DNA from: Kiritimatiellia bacterium
GTDB taxonomy: Bacteria; Verrucomicrobiota; Kiritimatiellia; UBA8416; JABMPJ01
Assembly: GCA_029939545.1 (NCBI GenBank)
Contig: JAOZSS010000101.1
Span: 1 to 8,416, forward strand
Length of the DNA stretch: 8,416 nt
Reading direction: 5' to 3'
The notes beneath the pieces were generated by a model. The model was given only the letters and a program-made list of their open reading frames with translations, made no database searches and had not been told where the DNA came from. The translations under genes and the position numbers were made by a program. Below, piece by piece: positions 1 through 5,914 of this stretch (position 1 is the stretch's first letter; each line of letters opens with the position of its first letter).

Positions 1-32
1 CTTCAAACCGTTCAATTTCCATCATCTCATCC

Positions 33-90
33 AAAAAACCTTTGAACCTTGAACCCCTGAATTTGGAACCTTCTGACGTTGAATCCATCG
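33..90. repeat. Low-complexity TTGAACC-like repeats
   Basis: The heptamer TTGAACC occurs twice back to back (42-48 and 49-55) and is followed by looser variants (TTTGGAACC around 62-70, TTGAATCC around 79-86). No coding frame is convincing here. Such degenerate TGAACC runs are seen between genes in some bacterial genomes; a function cannot be read from the sequence. Confidence 0.5.
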
Positions 91-96
91 GCTTTT

Positions 97-115
97 CCGC
101 CCCACAATGGGGTGG
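97..115. other. Hairpin, 8-bp stem with a 3-nt loop
   Basis: CCGCCCCA (97-104) can pair with TGGGGTGG (108-115) around the loop CAA; all pairs are Watson-Crick except one that is G-U in a + strand RNA. There is no T-run after it on the + strand. The TTTT before it (93-96) would read as AAAA after the stem on the - strand, so it does not look like an intrinsic terminator in either direction. Its role is unknown. Confidence 0.4.
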
Positions 116-203
116 CAGATATAAACGGCTATATCCGGATTTCCCAACGCAAGAAACCCAGTAAACGCCGTCATAACGGGGTCATAGGCCGATTTTCTGA
201 TGT

Positions 204-329
204 GTGATCACGCGCTGGAATCCGCACACGACTATTCGTGAATATGTCGAAGCGGGCTATTGGGTACAGATCGGGCCTGCGGCCCTGGCAGGGAGGGCCG
301 GGAGAGGCATTTACGAGGAGAAAAGCTAA
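204..329 (+). pseudogene. Possible C-terminal gene remnant upstream of the 329 ORF
   Basis: A 41-codon frame runs from GTG 204 to TAA 327-329, after an in-frame TGA at 198-200. Its later part (REYVEAGYWVQIGPAAL, then AGRAGRGIYEE) has a protein-like composition, with an amphipathic stretch and a Gly-rich turn. The TAA overlaps the next ATG as TAATG, with the purine-rich GAGGAG inside its last codons, which is a typical translational-coupling arrangement. This suggests the 3' end of a real but mostly deleted gene. The QI-x-x-AL-x-G pattern faintly recalls PHP/TIM-barrel phosphoesterases, but that is a guess and I assign no family. Confidence 0.3.
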
Positions 330-442
330 TGTTCACGTATAAGCAAGGGCGTTGGGAGATCCGGATAGACCCACAAAAAGGCTGGCCAGCGCTCTCAGGT
401 TTCCCTAAATACCCACAGATTATTCAGAAGAGCCATACTTAA
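329..442 (+). pseudogene. Short 37-aa ORF, probable N-terminal remnant of a longer gene
   Basis: ATG 329 is chosen because GAGGAG (315-320) lies 8 nt upstream, a good Shine-Dalgarno match; an in-frame upstream start (260) has no such site. The peptide begins MFTYKQGRWEIRIDPQKGWP and continues about 17 residues before TAA. The opening resembles the first beta strands of a large carbohydrate-active or hypothetical protein (W-E-I-x-I-D-P-x-x-G-W-P), so a frame cut short by deletion is more likely than a functional micropeptide. It starts on the stop codon of the preceding remnant and sits just before the truncated URO-D gene. No family is recognised with certainty. Confidence 0.35.
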
Positions 443-461
443 GGGCTGATGACCTCGCTAG

Positions 462-1346
462 CTCCCGCTAGCACCTATTCATGATTTGACCGGACTGGAA
501 CCGGCATCACCCGACGCGCTGCGCGCGTTCTACAAGAAATGGCAGCTCGACTTCATCTGGAGCATAAACGACGGCCTGCATGCCGAATGGGGCGAGTTCG
601 GCCGCAGTACAGACTTGGGGCATGCGGCCTACGATGCGAATGGCGACGACCAGCGACAAGGCGGGGAATGTCCGTTTTCTAAACCCGAGGACGTATGGGC
701 GTTCGATGCCGTTGCGGAATATGGATTGCCCGGCAAGGGCGAACAGGTTGCCGCTTACCAGAAGGAGATTGACGACGCTCGTCGAAATTTTCCCGATCAG
801 CTCACTACCGGCGGCTACTACAAGACATTAATCTCAGGCGCCAGTCAGGCGTTCGGCTGGGATATGCTGCTAGTGGCTCTCTCGGAGCCCGACCGGATGG
901 AATCCGTTTTCGACAGCATCTTCCGTCGCACCCTTTTTCACATGGAAGCTTGGGCTGAAACCGATGTGGAGGTCGTGATAGAGCATGACGACTTCGTATG
1001 GTCCGAGGGGGCCTTCATGAATCCGGAGATCTACCACAAGATGATCATTCCGCGTTACGCCGAGCTATGGAAGCCTCTTCATGCGACAGACAAGAAAGTT
1101 CTTTTCTGTTCCGACGCCAATTTCATGGACTTCGCGGAGGCGGTTGTCGGGGCCGGGGCCGATGGCTTCATCTTTGAGCCCATGGTGGACTTCGAGTTCA
1201 TGGTCGAACGTTTCGGCTCCTCGCACTGTCTCGTAGGAAGCTGCACGGACTGTTGCGATCTGACTCTGGAACTTGGGGACAAGGTACAGGCCACTATCGA
1301 CCGTGCGTTCAGATCATGTGGACGGGTTGACCGGTGGCGGCCATGA
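462..1346 (+). pseudogene. Uroporphyrinogen-decarboxylase-fold (MtaA/URO-D-like) protein, truncated at both ends
   Basis: The open frame follows a TAG at 459-461. The only start codons near its front are a TTG (486) and later ATGs, none with a ribosome site, and homology-like sequence already runs before 486 (LPLAPIHDLTGLEP). Recognisable URO-D superfamily blocks, counted from TTG 486, are FIWSINDG (about 23-30), the ECPFSKPEDVWAFD segment (61-74), TGGYYKTLISGA (108-119), a conserved EHDDFVW (166-172), VLFCSD (205-210) in place of the usual strand ending in H/S-D-G, and DGFIFEP (226-232). The superfamily includes haem URO-D and cobamide-dependent methyltransferases; this branch is generally of unknown substrate in anaerobes. 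Family members run about 330-380 aa. Here roughly 20-30 N-terminal residues and about 40 C-terminal residues are missing; after DRAF the frame turns into unrelated sequence (RSCGRVDRWRP) that is the antisense of the phosphofructokinase end. Probably non-functional. Confidence 0.8.
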
Positions 1347-2604
1347 CGCTTTTCCAGAGCTCGCCTTCAGGCTCCACCTTGCGGCGTGAGCCGGTAGCCA
1401 GGGCGATGGGCAGATTGATGAAAGCGTCGTTCCAGTGACCTACCACCATATCGGTCTTGCCCACCATGGCGGCATGCACGGCATGCCGGGCAAACTGGTC
1501 ACAGAGCAGGCTATCGTCGGAGTTAGCCGCCACGCCGCGCACGTAGTAACTCGGATCCAGATACTTCAGGTTCAGATCCAGGCCCGCCGCTGCGAAGTGG
1601 TCCTTGATCTGTGCTTTGAGGAACAGACCGATATCTGCATGCAGCTTATTGCCCGAGGCATCGACGCCGGTATTCTCACGCTCCAGCAGATCCTGTCCTG
1701 CTCCTTCGGCCACCACGATCAGGGCATGCCCGCGCCGGCGGATGCGCGCCTCGAGGGCCGCCAGCAGGCCACCCTCGCCCTGTAGTGCAAAAGGGATCTC
1801 GGGGATCAGGCAGAAATTGGCCTCCTGGCTGGCCAGCGTAGCACCACACGCGATGAAGCCCGAGTCGCGGCCCATCAGTTTGACCAAGCCGACCCCATTA
1901 TAGGACCCCTTGGCCTCGTTATGCGCGCAGGTCAAGACGTCGCGCGCCTTATCGATCGCCGTGCTGTAGCCAAACGAGCGTGAGACAAACTGAATATCGT
2001 TGTCGATCGTCTTTGGGACCCCCACAACCGCAATCTTGAGTCCGCGCCGCAAGGCCTCAGTGGCGATATCATGCGCCCCGCGCTGGGTGCCATCGCCGCC
2101 GACGCAAAGCAGCACGTTGATGCCGCGTACCGCGAGACAGTCCACGATCACGTCGGTGGGTTGTCCGCCACGCGATGAACCGAGGATCGTCCCCCCGGCA
2201 TAGTGGATGTGGTCCACGATCGCCTCGTTCAGCACGATCGGTTCGAGACCGTACTCCGGATTCAGGCTGCGGTATCCGAAACGGAGTCCCAGCACCTCGG
2301 GTACACCGTAGTTGTAGGTCAGGGCGAAGTAGGCCGAGCGAATGACATCGTTGAGTCCGGGACAGAGTCCGCCGCAGGTCACGATAGCGGCACGGACGCT
2401 GGCGGGGTCGAAGAAGATATGCTCCCGCGGACCCGCCTTCTCAAACGTCACGTCCGGCAGCTCGATCCTATCGCCCGTCGTAATGTCGAACATCACGCGT
2501 GCATCATCCGGCACAAAATCGCCGAGCCCATCATCCAATTTTGTCGAGAGCCCCAGCGGTGACCGTGTAACCGGCTGGCCGAGGCCGTGAACGAGTGTAT
2601 CCAT
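1309..2604 (-). CDS. pfkA: ATP-dependent 6-phosphofructokinase (Trypanosoma/TP0108-like clade)
   Basis: Phosphorylates fructose 6-phosphate to fructose 1,6-bisphosphate in glycolysis; cytosolic. The 431-aa product has the full set of PFK motifs: GGLCPGLN (78-85), GGDGTQRG (169-176), PKTIDND (197-203, catalytic Asp in TIDND), MGRDSG (244-249), the PE pair (268-269), EGAGQ (300-304) and YYVRG (353-357). Gly in GGDGT is the ATP-type residue (PPi enzymes have GGDD), while Lys in PKTIDND is shared with PPi enzymes and with the ATP-dependent trypanosomatid type, so ATP is the likely donor. The start at 2604 is chosen because GAGAGGA lies 9 nt upstream; the ATG at 2622 would sit on that site. The gene follows a damaged DUF502 gene by 57 bp and could be cotranscribed with it. 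Its stop codon lies exactly where the truncated convergent URO-D gene ends; the last residues (TGQPVHMI) look like a natural family end, so the enzyme is probably intact. Confidence 0.93.
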   Translation of the reverse strand: MDTLVHGLGQPVTRSPLGLSTKLDDGLGDFVPDDARVMFDITTGDRIELPDVTFEKAGPREHIFFDPASVRAAIVTCGGLCPGLNDVIRSAYFALTYNYGVPEVLGLRFGYRSLNPEYGLEPIVLNEAIVDHIHYAGGTILGSSRGGQPTDVIVDCLAVRGINVLLCVGGDGTQRGAHDIATEALRRGLKIAVVGVPKTIDNDIQFVSRSFGYSTAIDKARDVLTCAHNEAKGSYNGVGLVKLMGRDSGFIACGATLASQEANFCLIPEIPFALQGEGGLLAALEARIRRRGHALIVVAEGAGQDLLERENTGVDASGNKLHADIGLFLKAQIKDHFAAAGLDLNLKYLDPSYYVRGVAANSDDSLLCDQFARHAVHAAMVGKTDMVVGHWNDAFINLPIALATGSRRKVEPEGELWKSVMAATGQPVHMI

Positions 2605-2613
2605 AGCTGTCGT

Positions 2614-2620
2614 TCCTCTC
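2614..2620 (-). promoter_or_regulatory. Ribosome binding site deciding the phosphofructokinase start
   Basis: The - strand reads GAGAGGA, 9 nt before the ATG at 2604-2602. It overlaps codons that an upstream ATG (2622) would use, which argues for the shorter 431-aa protein. Confidence 0.65.
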
Positions 2621-2661
2621 ATCCAAGATCGCTTCAGACAATACGAAACTGAGCGTGCCGT

Positions 2662-3123
2662 TTAAGAACCGGACTGAGTGTGGGGAGTTCGCCGGGCTCG
2701 CGTCAAGAAAAGATGGCTACGCTTTGGAAGGGGCTCGGATCCATATAGCTGGGCGAGAGCGACAGACGAGAATGGCGATTTCTTGTTCCCCAAGAACTGG
2801 GCGACGGTCTCCTTAAACAGGGAGTAACCTGGGGCTTTCAACAGAAGTTTCGACTCCAGAACCGCATAGATCCATTTGCCAAGCCGGGTTCGCACCATGA
2901 CCCCGACTGCGAAACAGATCACAACCAAGAGCACGATCACCATGGCATCCACAATGAGGCCCTGCAACGGCGAGTTTTCCATGATCAAAGCCGTTACCGG
3001 GGCAATGCCCGCTCGCACCAACCCAAAGGCCCATTTGAGGGCAAACAAGAATATTGCCAATGGTAGGACGACCAGCAGTCCACCGATTACAGCGCTCTTG
3101 AAGAATTCCTTTGTTCTACTCAT
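2662..3123 (-). CDS. DUF502 family membrane protein with truncated, damaged C-terminus
   Basis: The 153-aa frame begins MSRTKEFFKS and has two clear transmembrane segments (about 11-36 and 55-77) separated by a short loop, then the DUF502 hallmark region LLKAPGYSLFKETVAQFLG (94-112) and KKSPFSSVALAQLYG (114-128). DUF502 proteins are integral membrane proteins of unknown function, normally around 200 aa or more, with a soluble beta-rich C-terminal half. Here the homology ends at about residue 131. The remaining SHLFL...RTPHTQSGS could be a divergent trace of the later V-F-V-P-T-x-P-N-P-T-S-G block, which would imply that about 12-20 codons were lost in between and that a stop follows immediately. 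The upstream AGGAAAC is only a modest ribosome site. A shortened, perhaps inactive gene is most likely. Membrane location is firm; function is not known. Confidence 0.8.
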   Translation of the reverse strand: MSRTKEFFKSAVIGGLLVVLPLAIFLFALKWAFGLVRAGIAPVTALIMENSPLQGLIVDAMVIVLLVVICFAVGVMVRTRLGKWIYAVLESKLLLKAPGYSLFKETVAQFLGNKKSPFSSVALAQLYGSEPLPKRSHLFLTRARRTPHTQSGS

Positions 3124-3264
3124 ATCTGTTTCCTGTTCCCTTCATATTCATCTCCGACATCCTCTGAACCCGCAGTCTACCTCCCGCCTCATCCCCCGCA
3201 AACCCGTTCTCGAATTCACGCTACGGGAGTCTCCCGACTTGCACACGCATCATCCATCACCTGC

Positions 3265-3287
3265 CCTTACGTAAGGCTTACGTAAGG
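3265..3287. repeat. Tandem 11-bp palindromic repeat CTTACGTAAGG x2
   Basis: CTTACGTAAGG occurs at 3266-3276 and again immediately at 3277-3287. Each copy is built on the perfect palindrome CTTACGTAAG, and the first, with its preceding C, gives the 12-bp palindrome CCTTACGTAAGG. It lies about 140 bp upstream of the DUF502 start in a gene-free stretch. It could be a duplicated operator or a small mobile-element end; nothing in the window names the binding protein. Confidence 0.6.
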
Positions 3288-3375
3288 AGGCATTGCTTGA
3301 TGGAACAGGTTGGATCAGCTCCGAGTTGAGGGAGCTGGCTGATGCCCTTGGTCGCTATACACAGATCAGGAAAGC

Positions 3376-3429
3376 GGGCCTGTCACCTTGGATCGCGAAG
3401 ATACGGCACCCTCGTAAAGGGACAGGCCC
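3376..3429. repeat. Inverted repeat with GGGACAGGC motif
   Basis: GGGCCTGTC (3376-3384) and GACAGGCCC (3421-3429) are perfect 9-bp inverted arms separated by 36 nt. The right arm includes GGGACAGGC (3419-3427), also present in the tandem repeats at 6989-6998. The intervening DNA has no convincing coding frame. It may be a remnant of a repeat family with palindromic ends. Confidence 0.5.
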
Positions 3430-3430
3430 T

Positions 3431-3464
3431 GCGCTGTCCGGAGAGGCCTCCGCACCTGTAGCGC
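3431..3464. other. Hairpin downstream of the aldolase gene
   Basis: CGGAG (3439-3443) pairs with CTCCG (3448-3452) around AGGC, and outer arms GCGCT (3431-3435) and AGCGC (3460-3464) can pair around it. It lies beyond the aldolase stop on the - strand. There is no T-run after it in that direction, so it is a structured element rather than a classical terminator. Confidence 0.35.
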
Positions 3465-3475
3465 GTTCCTCTTCG

Positions 3476-3495
3476 ACCGGCAACCATTGCCAGGT
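3476..3495 (-). terminator. Candidate operon-end hairpin after the aldolase gene
   Basis: On the - strand ACC-T-GGCAA (loop TGG) TTGCC-GGT forms 8 pairs with one bulged T, starting 24 bp after the aldolase stop codon. It is the first stem downstream of the four-gene unit, and transcript 3'-end stabilisation or Rho-assisted termination is plausible. A U-tract is missing, so a strong intrinsic terminator is not supported. Confidence 0.3.
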
Positions 3496-3518
3496 TACCC
3501 ATTATCTCACTCCACGCA

Positions 3519-4679
3519 TCACTTGGCCGCAAGCTGAACACGAAATTTCTCCGCTTCCCAGTTCTCTATGAAATCCCGTTGCCGCTTGTTCAGACCGTTG
3601 ATACCGCCCATGTCCCGGGCATGACCCCGCACAAACAGCGATCCCACGACAATATCTTTGACGATGTCGGCCATCACCGGTTCGCCGGCAATGAAAAGTC
3701 CTACGCCGCGAACCAGGAAAGCAACAGGCGGTTTTCCCCGCTTGGCTACACAGGAGGCTACCTTTGCGGCAATGCGCTTGGGATCAATGCTTTCAAGAAC
3801 CATAACCGGACTGCTGACAAAACCCATTTCGTCAGGGGTCAACGGAGGGGCTTTAACGAGCGCCGCAACATCGTCTCTGGCAAGCACTACAGAAACCGTC
3901 TTGTCGAGAAAATGATGAACAGGGAGCTTGTCACCGCAAACTTCCTGCAAAACAAGCGAAAGCATCTGCCCCACTCTCTCTGCATCGGCTCTCTTGACCT
4001 TCAACACTGCGGATTGCGGCAACGCTCCCAAACCATCGCTACAGCGTTTGATGACGCGTCTAACTTCCTTCAGCGCTTTGTCGGGAGTATTCGAGGCGAC
4101 CAGCAAACCGTGTTTCTCCATAAACATAACAGCCGGTTTGCATCCGAATTCCCGCTCGTATTTGCGAACCAGATTAAACGCCTTTCGTCCAAGCGAATAG
4201 CCCGGATCAGCATAAGGCACCCAGAGCGGAGGGAGTGGATCATCTTTGAACAGATCGAACAGGCGGACCTTTCCGTCCTTGGCGCTGGCATACGCGAGGG
4301 CAACCAAAGCGTGCAGGTGAATCACACAGGTTCCAAGAATCACATGCAGCGGACATTCCACGGATGGACGTGCACCATCGCGTGTGTCGTCATCGCAGGT
4401 GGCCTGCAGACGTTTGACCATCTCCAGCTCGCGCGAGCTGACATCCATCCGGCCCAAGGACTTGTCCGCAAAGATGAATTGAACGCCTTCAATCCGAACT
4501 CGCCGCCAGCCGCGCGCAGCGCTCATATCTTTCAGAGCCGTGCCGCTGGCCTTGATGAACATATGCCGACCGTCATCGCTCTTGACGGAGGTGTTCCCGC
4601 CAACACCCTGTACGAGCGAGCGGTCCTTACCCACCACGTTGGAGAGTCTAATCAGTTGCGATAGAGCTTTGTCGTTCAT
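3519..4679 (-). CDS. Class II aldolase (RhaEW aldolase-half-like, rhamnulose-1-phosphate aldolase type)
   Basis: A 386-aa zinc class II aldolase/adducin-domain protein. Class II aldolases of this kind split or join a DHAP unit and an aldehyde (for example rhamnulose 1-phosphate to DHAP plus lactaldehyde). Visible motifs: phosphate-binding GGNTS (27-31) and ASGT (44-47), the catalytic Glu (E108 in VECPLH), zinc ligands H121 and H123 in HLH, and the third ligand H190 in MEKHG. All are present, so the enzyme should be active. The roughly 190-residue C-terminal extension (MGFVSSPVMVL at 285-295 and the final FIENWEAEKFR) matches the layout of the aldolase half of the bifunctional aldolase/lactaldehyde dehydrogenase, which is longer than stand-alone FucA or RhaD. 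The start follows the dehydrogenase stop by 7 bp with an AAGGG-like site across that stop. It is the last gene of the four-gene unit. The exact substrate is unproven; a deoxysugar 1-phosphate is the best guess. Confidence 0.85.
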   Translation of the reverse strand: MNDKALSQLIRLSNVVGKDRSLVQGVGGNTSVKSDDGRHMFIKASGTALKDMSAARGWRRVRIEGVQFIFADKSLGRMDVSSRELEMVKRLQATCDDDTRDGARPSVECPLHVILGTCVIHLHALVALAYASAKDGKVRLFDLFKDDPLPPLWVPYADPGYSLGRKAFNLVRKYEREFGCKPAVMFMEKHGLLVASNTPDKALKEVRRVIKRCSDGLGALPQSAVLKVKRADAERVGQMLSLVLQEVCGDKLPVHHFLDKTVSVVLARDDVAALVKAPPLTPDEMGFVSSPVMVLESIDPKRIAAKVASCVAKRGKPPVAFLVRGVGLFIAGEPVMADIVKDIVVGSLFVRGHARDMGGINGLNKRQRDFIENWEAEKFRVQLAAK

Positions 4680-4686
4680 CTAACCC

Positions 4687-5511
4687 TTACCTCGGTGTTG
4701 CATCCGGCAGGCCACCGTCAACCGGAATGGTTCCGCCCGTGGTAGGCGTCTGACGGGTCACAAAGAAAAGCACCGCGTTGGCGACATGCCGTCCGGTTAC
4801 CGCCGCCTTGAGCAGGTTGCGGTTACGGTAGTATTCATGTAACTCATCCTCGCTGATACCGCGCGCCTTCATGCGGTTCTCACCCACCAATTCCCATAAG
4901 CCCGACTTGTATTTCCCCTCCGAGAAAACGGCATCGGGCGCCACCATGTTGACTCTGATATCGTACTCGGCAAATTCCAGACTGGCAATACGCCCCAACT
5001 GATGACAGGCCGCCTTGGTACAACTATAGGCTCCAAATCCGGCACTGGGGGATGGGACGTTCTTGGTCGACATAATCACAATATCCCCGCCCGTGCCCTG
5101 TTCAATCAGGCGGCGGCCCGCTTCGGCGAGCACGATCAACGTACCGTCGACATTGACCTTTTCCAGCATTTGGAAGCGTTCGAGATCCATCTCCACAATC
5201 TTCGAGACGTGTGCAATCCCGGCATTATGAATCACCATGTCGAGCTTTCCGTATGTCTCGAATGCAGCAGCAAAGGCCTTGCTCGTGGAATCCGGATCTG
5301 TGACATCCAGCGGAATCCCCGTGGACTTGCCCGGCACAATCTCATCGAGATCTCTGATAAAGGCATCCAGTCGTTCGCCTGCCAGATCCGTGGCCACGAT
5401 TGTGCAGCCGTTCTCAAGCAGTACTTCGCAGATCCCATAGCCAATGGCTCCGGCCGCACCGGTAATCAGTGCCACCTTCTCATCAAGTGGTTGTTCTGTT
5501 GTTTCTCTCAT
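4687..5511 (-). CDS. Short-chain dehydrogenase/reductase (RhaEW dehydrogenase-half-like)
   Basis: A 274-aa classical SDR. It has the dinucleotide motif TGAAGAIG (17-24), acidic D42 after the second strand (favours NAD over NADP), NAG (96-98), and the catalytic tetrad N120, S148, Y162 and K166 (YSCTK). The C-terminal part, with APDAVFSEG (191-199), the KARG/YYRNRNLLK stretch (215-235) and TPTTGGTIPVDGGLPDA (255-271), is characteristic of the dehydrogenase half of bifunctional class II aldolase/SDR proteins that oxidise lactaldehyde to lactate in non-phosphorylated steps after rhamnulose-1-phosphate cleavage. Here it is a separate gene placed before the aldolase, 2 bp after the VOC gene and 7 bp before the aldolase, so it is almost certainly cotranscribed with them. 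It may oxidise the aldehyde released by the aldolase, or a polyol or ketose precursor; NAD(H) use is inferred. Confidence 0.85.
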   Translation of the reverse strand: MRETTEQPLDEKVALITGAAGAIGYGICEVLLENGCTIVATDLAGERLDAFIRDLDEIVPGKSTGIPLDVTDPDSTSKAFAAAFETYGKLDMVIHNAGIAHVSKIVEMDLERFQMLEKVNVDGTLIVLAEAGRRLIEQGTGGDIVIMSTKNVPSPSAGFGAYSCTKAACHQLGRIASLEFAEYDIRVNMVAPDAVFSEGKYKSGLWELVGENRMKARGISEDELHEYYRNRNLLKAAVTGRHVANAVLFFVTRQTPTTGGTIPVDGGLPDATPR

Positions 5512-5513
5512 GA

Positions 5514-5900
5514 TTATCTCTTAGACTCCTTAATTTCGTACAGATTCCCATCGTAGTCGCGGATGAAGACGAGAAGACTCTCGCCCTTCGGCACCTGAAT
5601 AATTTCGACCTCATTCACTCGGCAGCGTGCCAGGAAGCCGACACGATTCTCGACCTCAAGGCAGGCATGAATGATCGAATCGTTCGAGCGCTCGCGGTTC
5701 GGGTCGATAAACACCTCGAACTGAAGCGCCTCGCCGGTATAGTTGACCATTGGCAGATCGGCAGTCACTCCAAAGAGGCCTTCCGACACTTGCGCTGGCA
5801 GCGTCTTGACTTCCGACTTTGCCAACTCCAACAGGTCAACAAAGAACCGATCCGCATTGGCCTCCGACCGGCAAGCCAACCCCATATGCACCCAATTCAT
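5514..5900 (-). CDS. VOC (glyoxalase/dioxygenase fold) family metalloprotein
   Basis: A 128-aa protein of the vicinal-oxygen-chelate superfamily, whose members isomerise, epimerise, lyse or oxygenate small substrates through a metal held by two beta-alpha-beta-beta-beta modules. Candidate ligands sit in the usual places: H5 (in WVHMGL), E62 (in LQFEVFI), H78 (in IIHACLEV) and E122 (in NLYEIKE), a complete H-E-H-E set, so a catalytic rather than binding-only role is likely. The final DYDGNLYEIKE is a typical VOC C-terminal strand. The start at 5900 is preferred because GTGAGGA (5908-5914) is 7 nt upstream; the ATG at 5921 would overlap the lsrF-type gene. The gene is 10 bp after lsrF and 2 bp before the dehydrogenase. 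Its place next to the thiolase suggests an isomerase or epimerase step in the same pathway, possibly the job done by LsrG in Escherichia coli; that is inference only. Confidence 0.8.
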   Translation of the reverse strand: MNWVHMGLACRSEANADRFFVDLLELAKSEVKTLPAQVSEGLFGVTADLPMVNYTGEALQFEVFIDPNRERSNDSIIHACLEVENRVGFLARCRVNEVEIIQVPKGESLLVFIRDYDGNLYEIKESKR

Positions 5901-5907
5901 GACGTAG

Positions 5908-5914
5908 TCCTCAC
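5908..5914 (-). promoter_or_regulatory. Ribosome binding site deciding the VOC gene start
   Basis: GTGAGGA on the - strand overlaps the TGA stop of the lsrF-type gene (5913-5911) and is 7 nt from the ATG at 5900-5898. It supports the 128-aa start and suggests translational coupling. Confidence 0.6.

Noticed and set aside
97..115. The strong hairpin as an intrinsic terminator
   Set aside because: No T-run follows the stem on the + strand, and on the - strand the stem is followed by A residues.
3293..3571. A 92-codon + strand frame beginning at TTG 3293, just after GTAAGGAGG
   Set aside because: The GGAGG is only 2 nt from the TTG, the frame runs across hairpins and into the end of the aldolase gene, and the peptide matches no family I know. 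A real small gene is not excluded, but the evidence is too weak.
3579..4664. A 361-codon + strand frame opposite the aldolase gene
   Set aside because: It is the antisense shadow of a gene with complete class II aldolase motifs; its own product has no recognisable domain.
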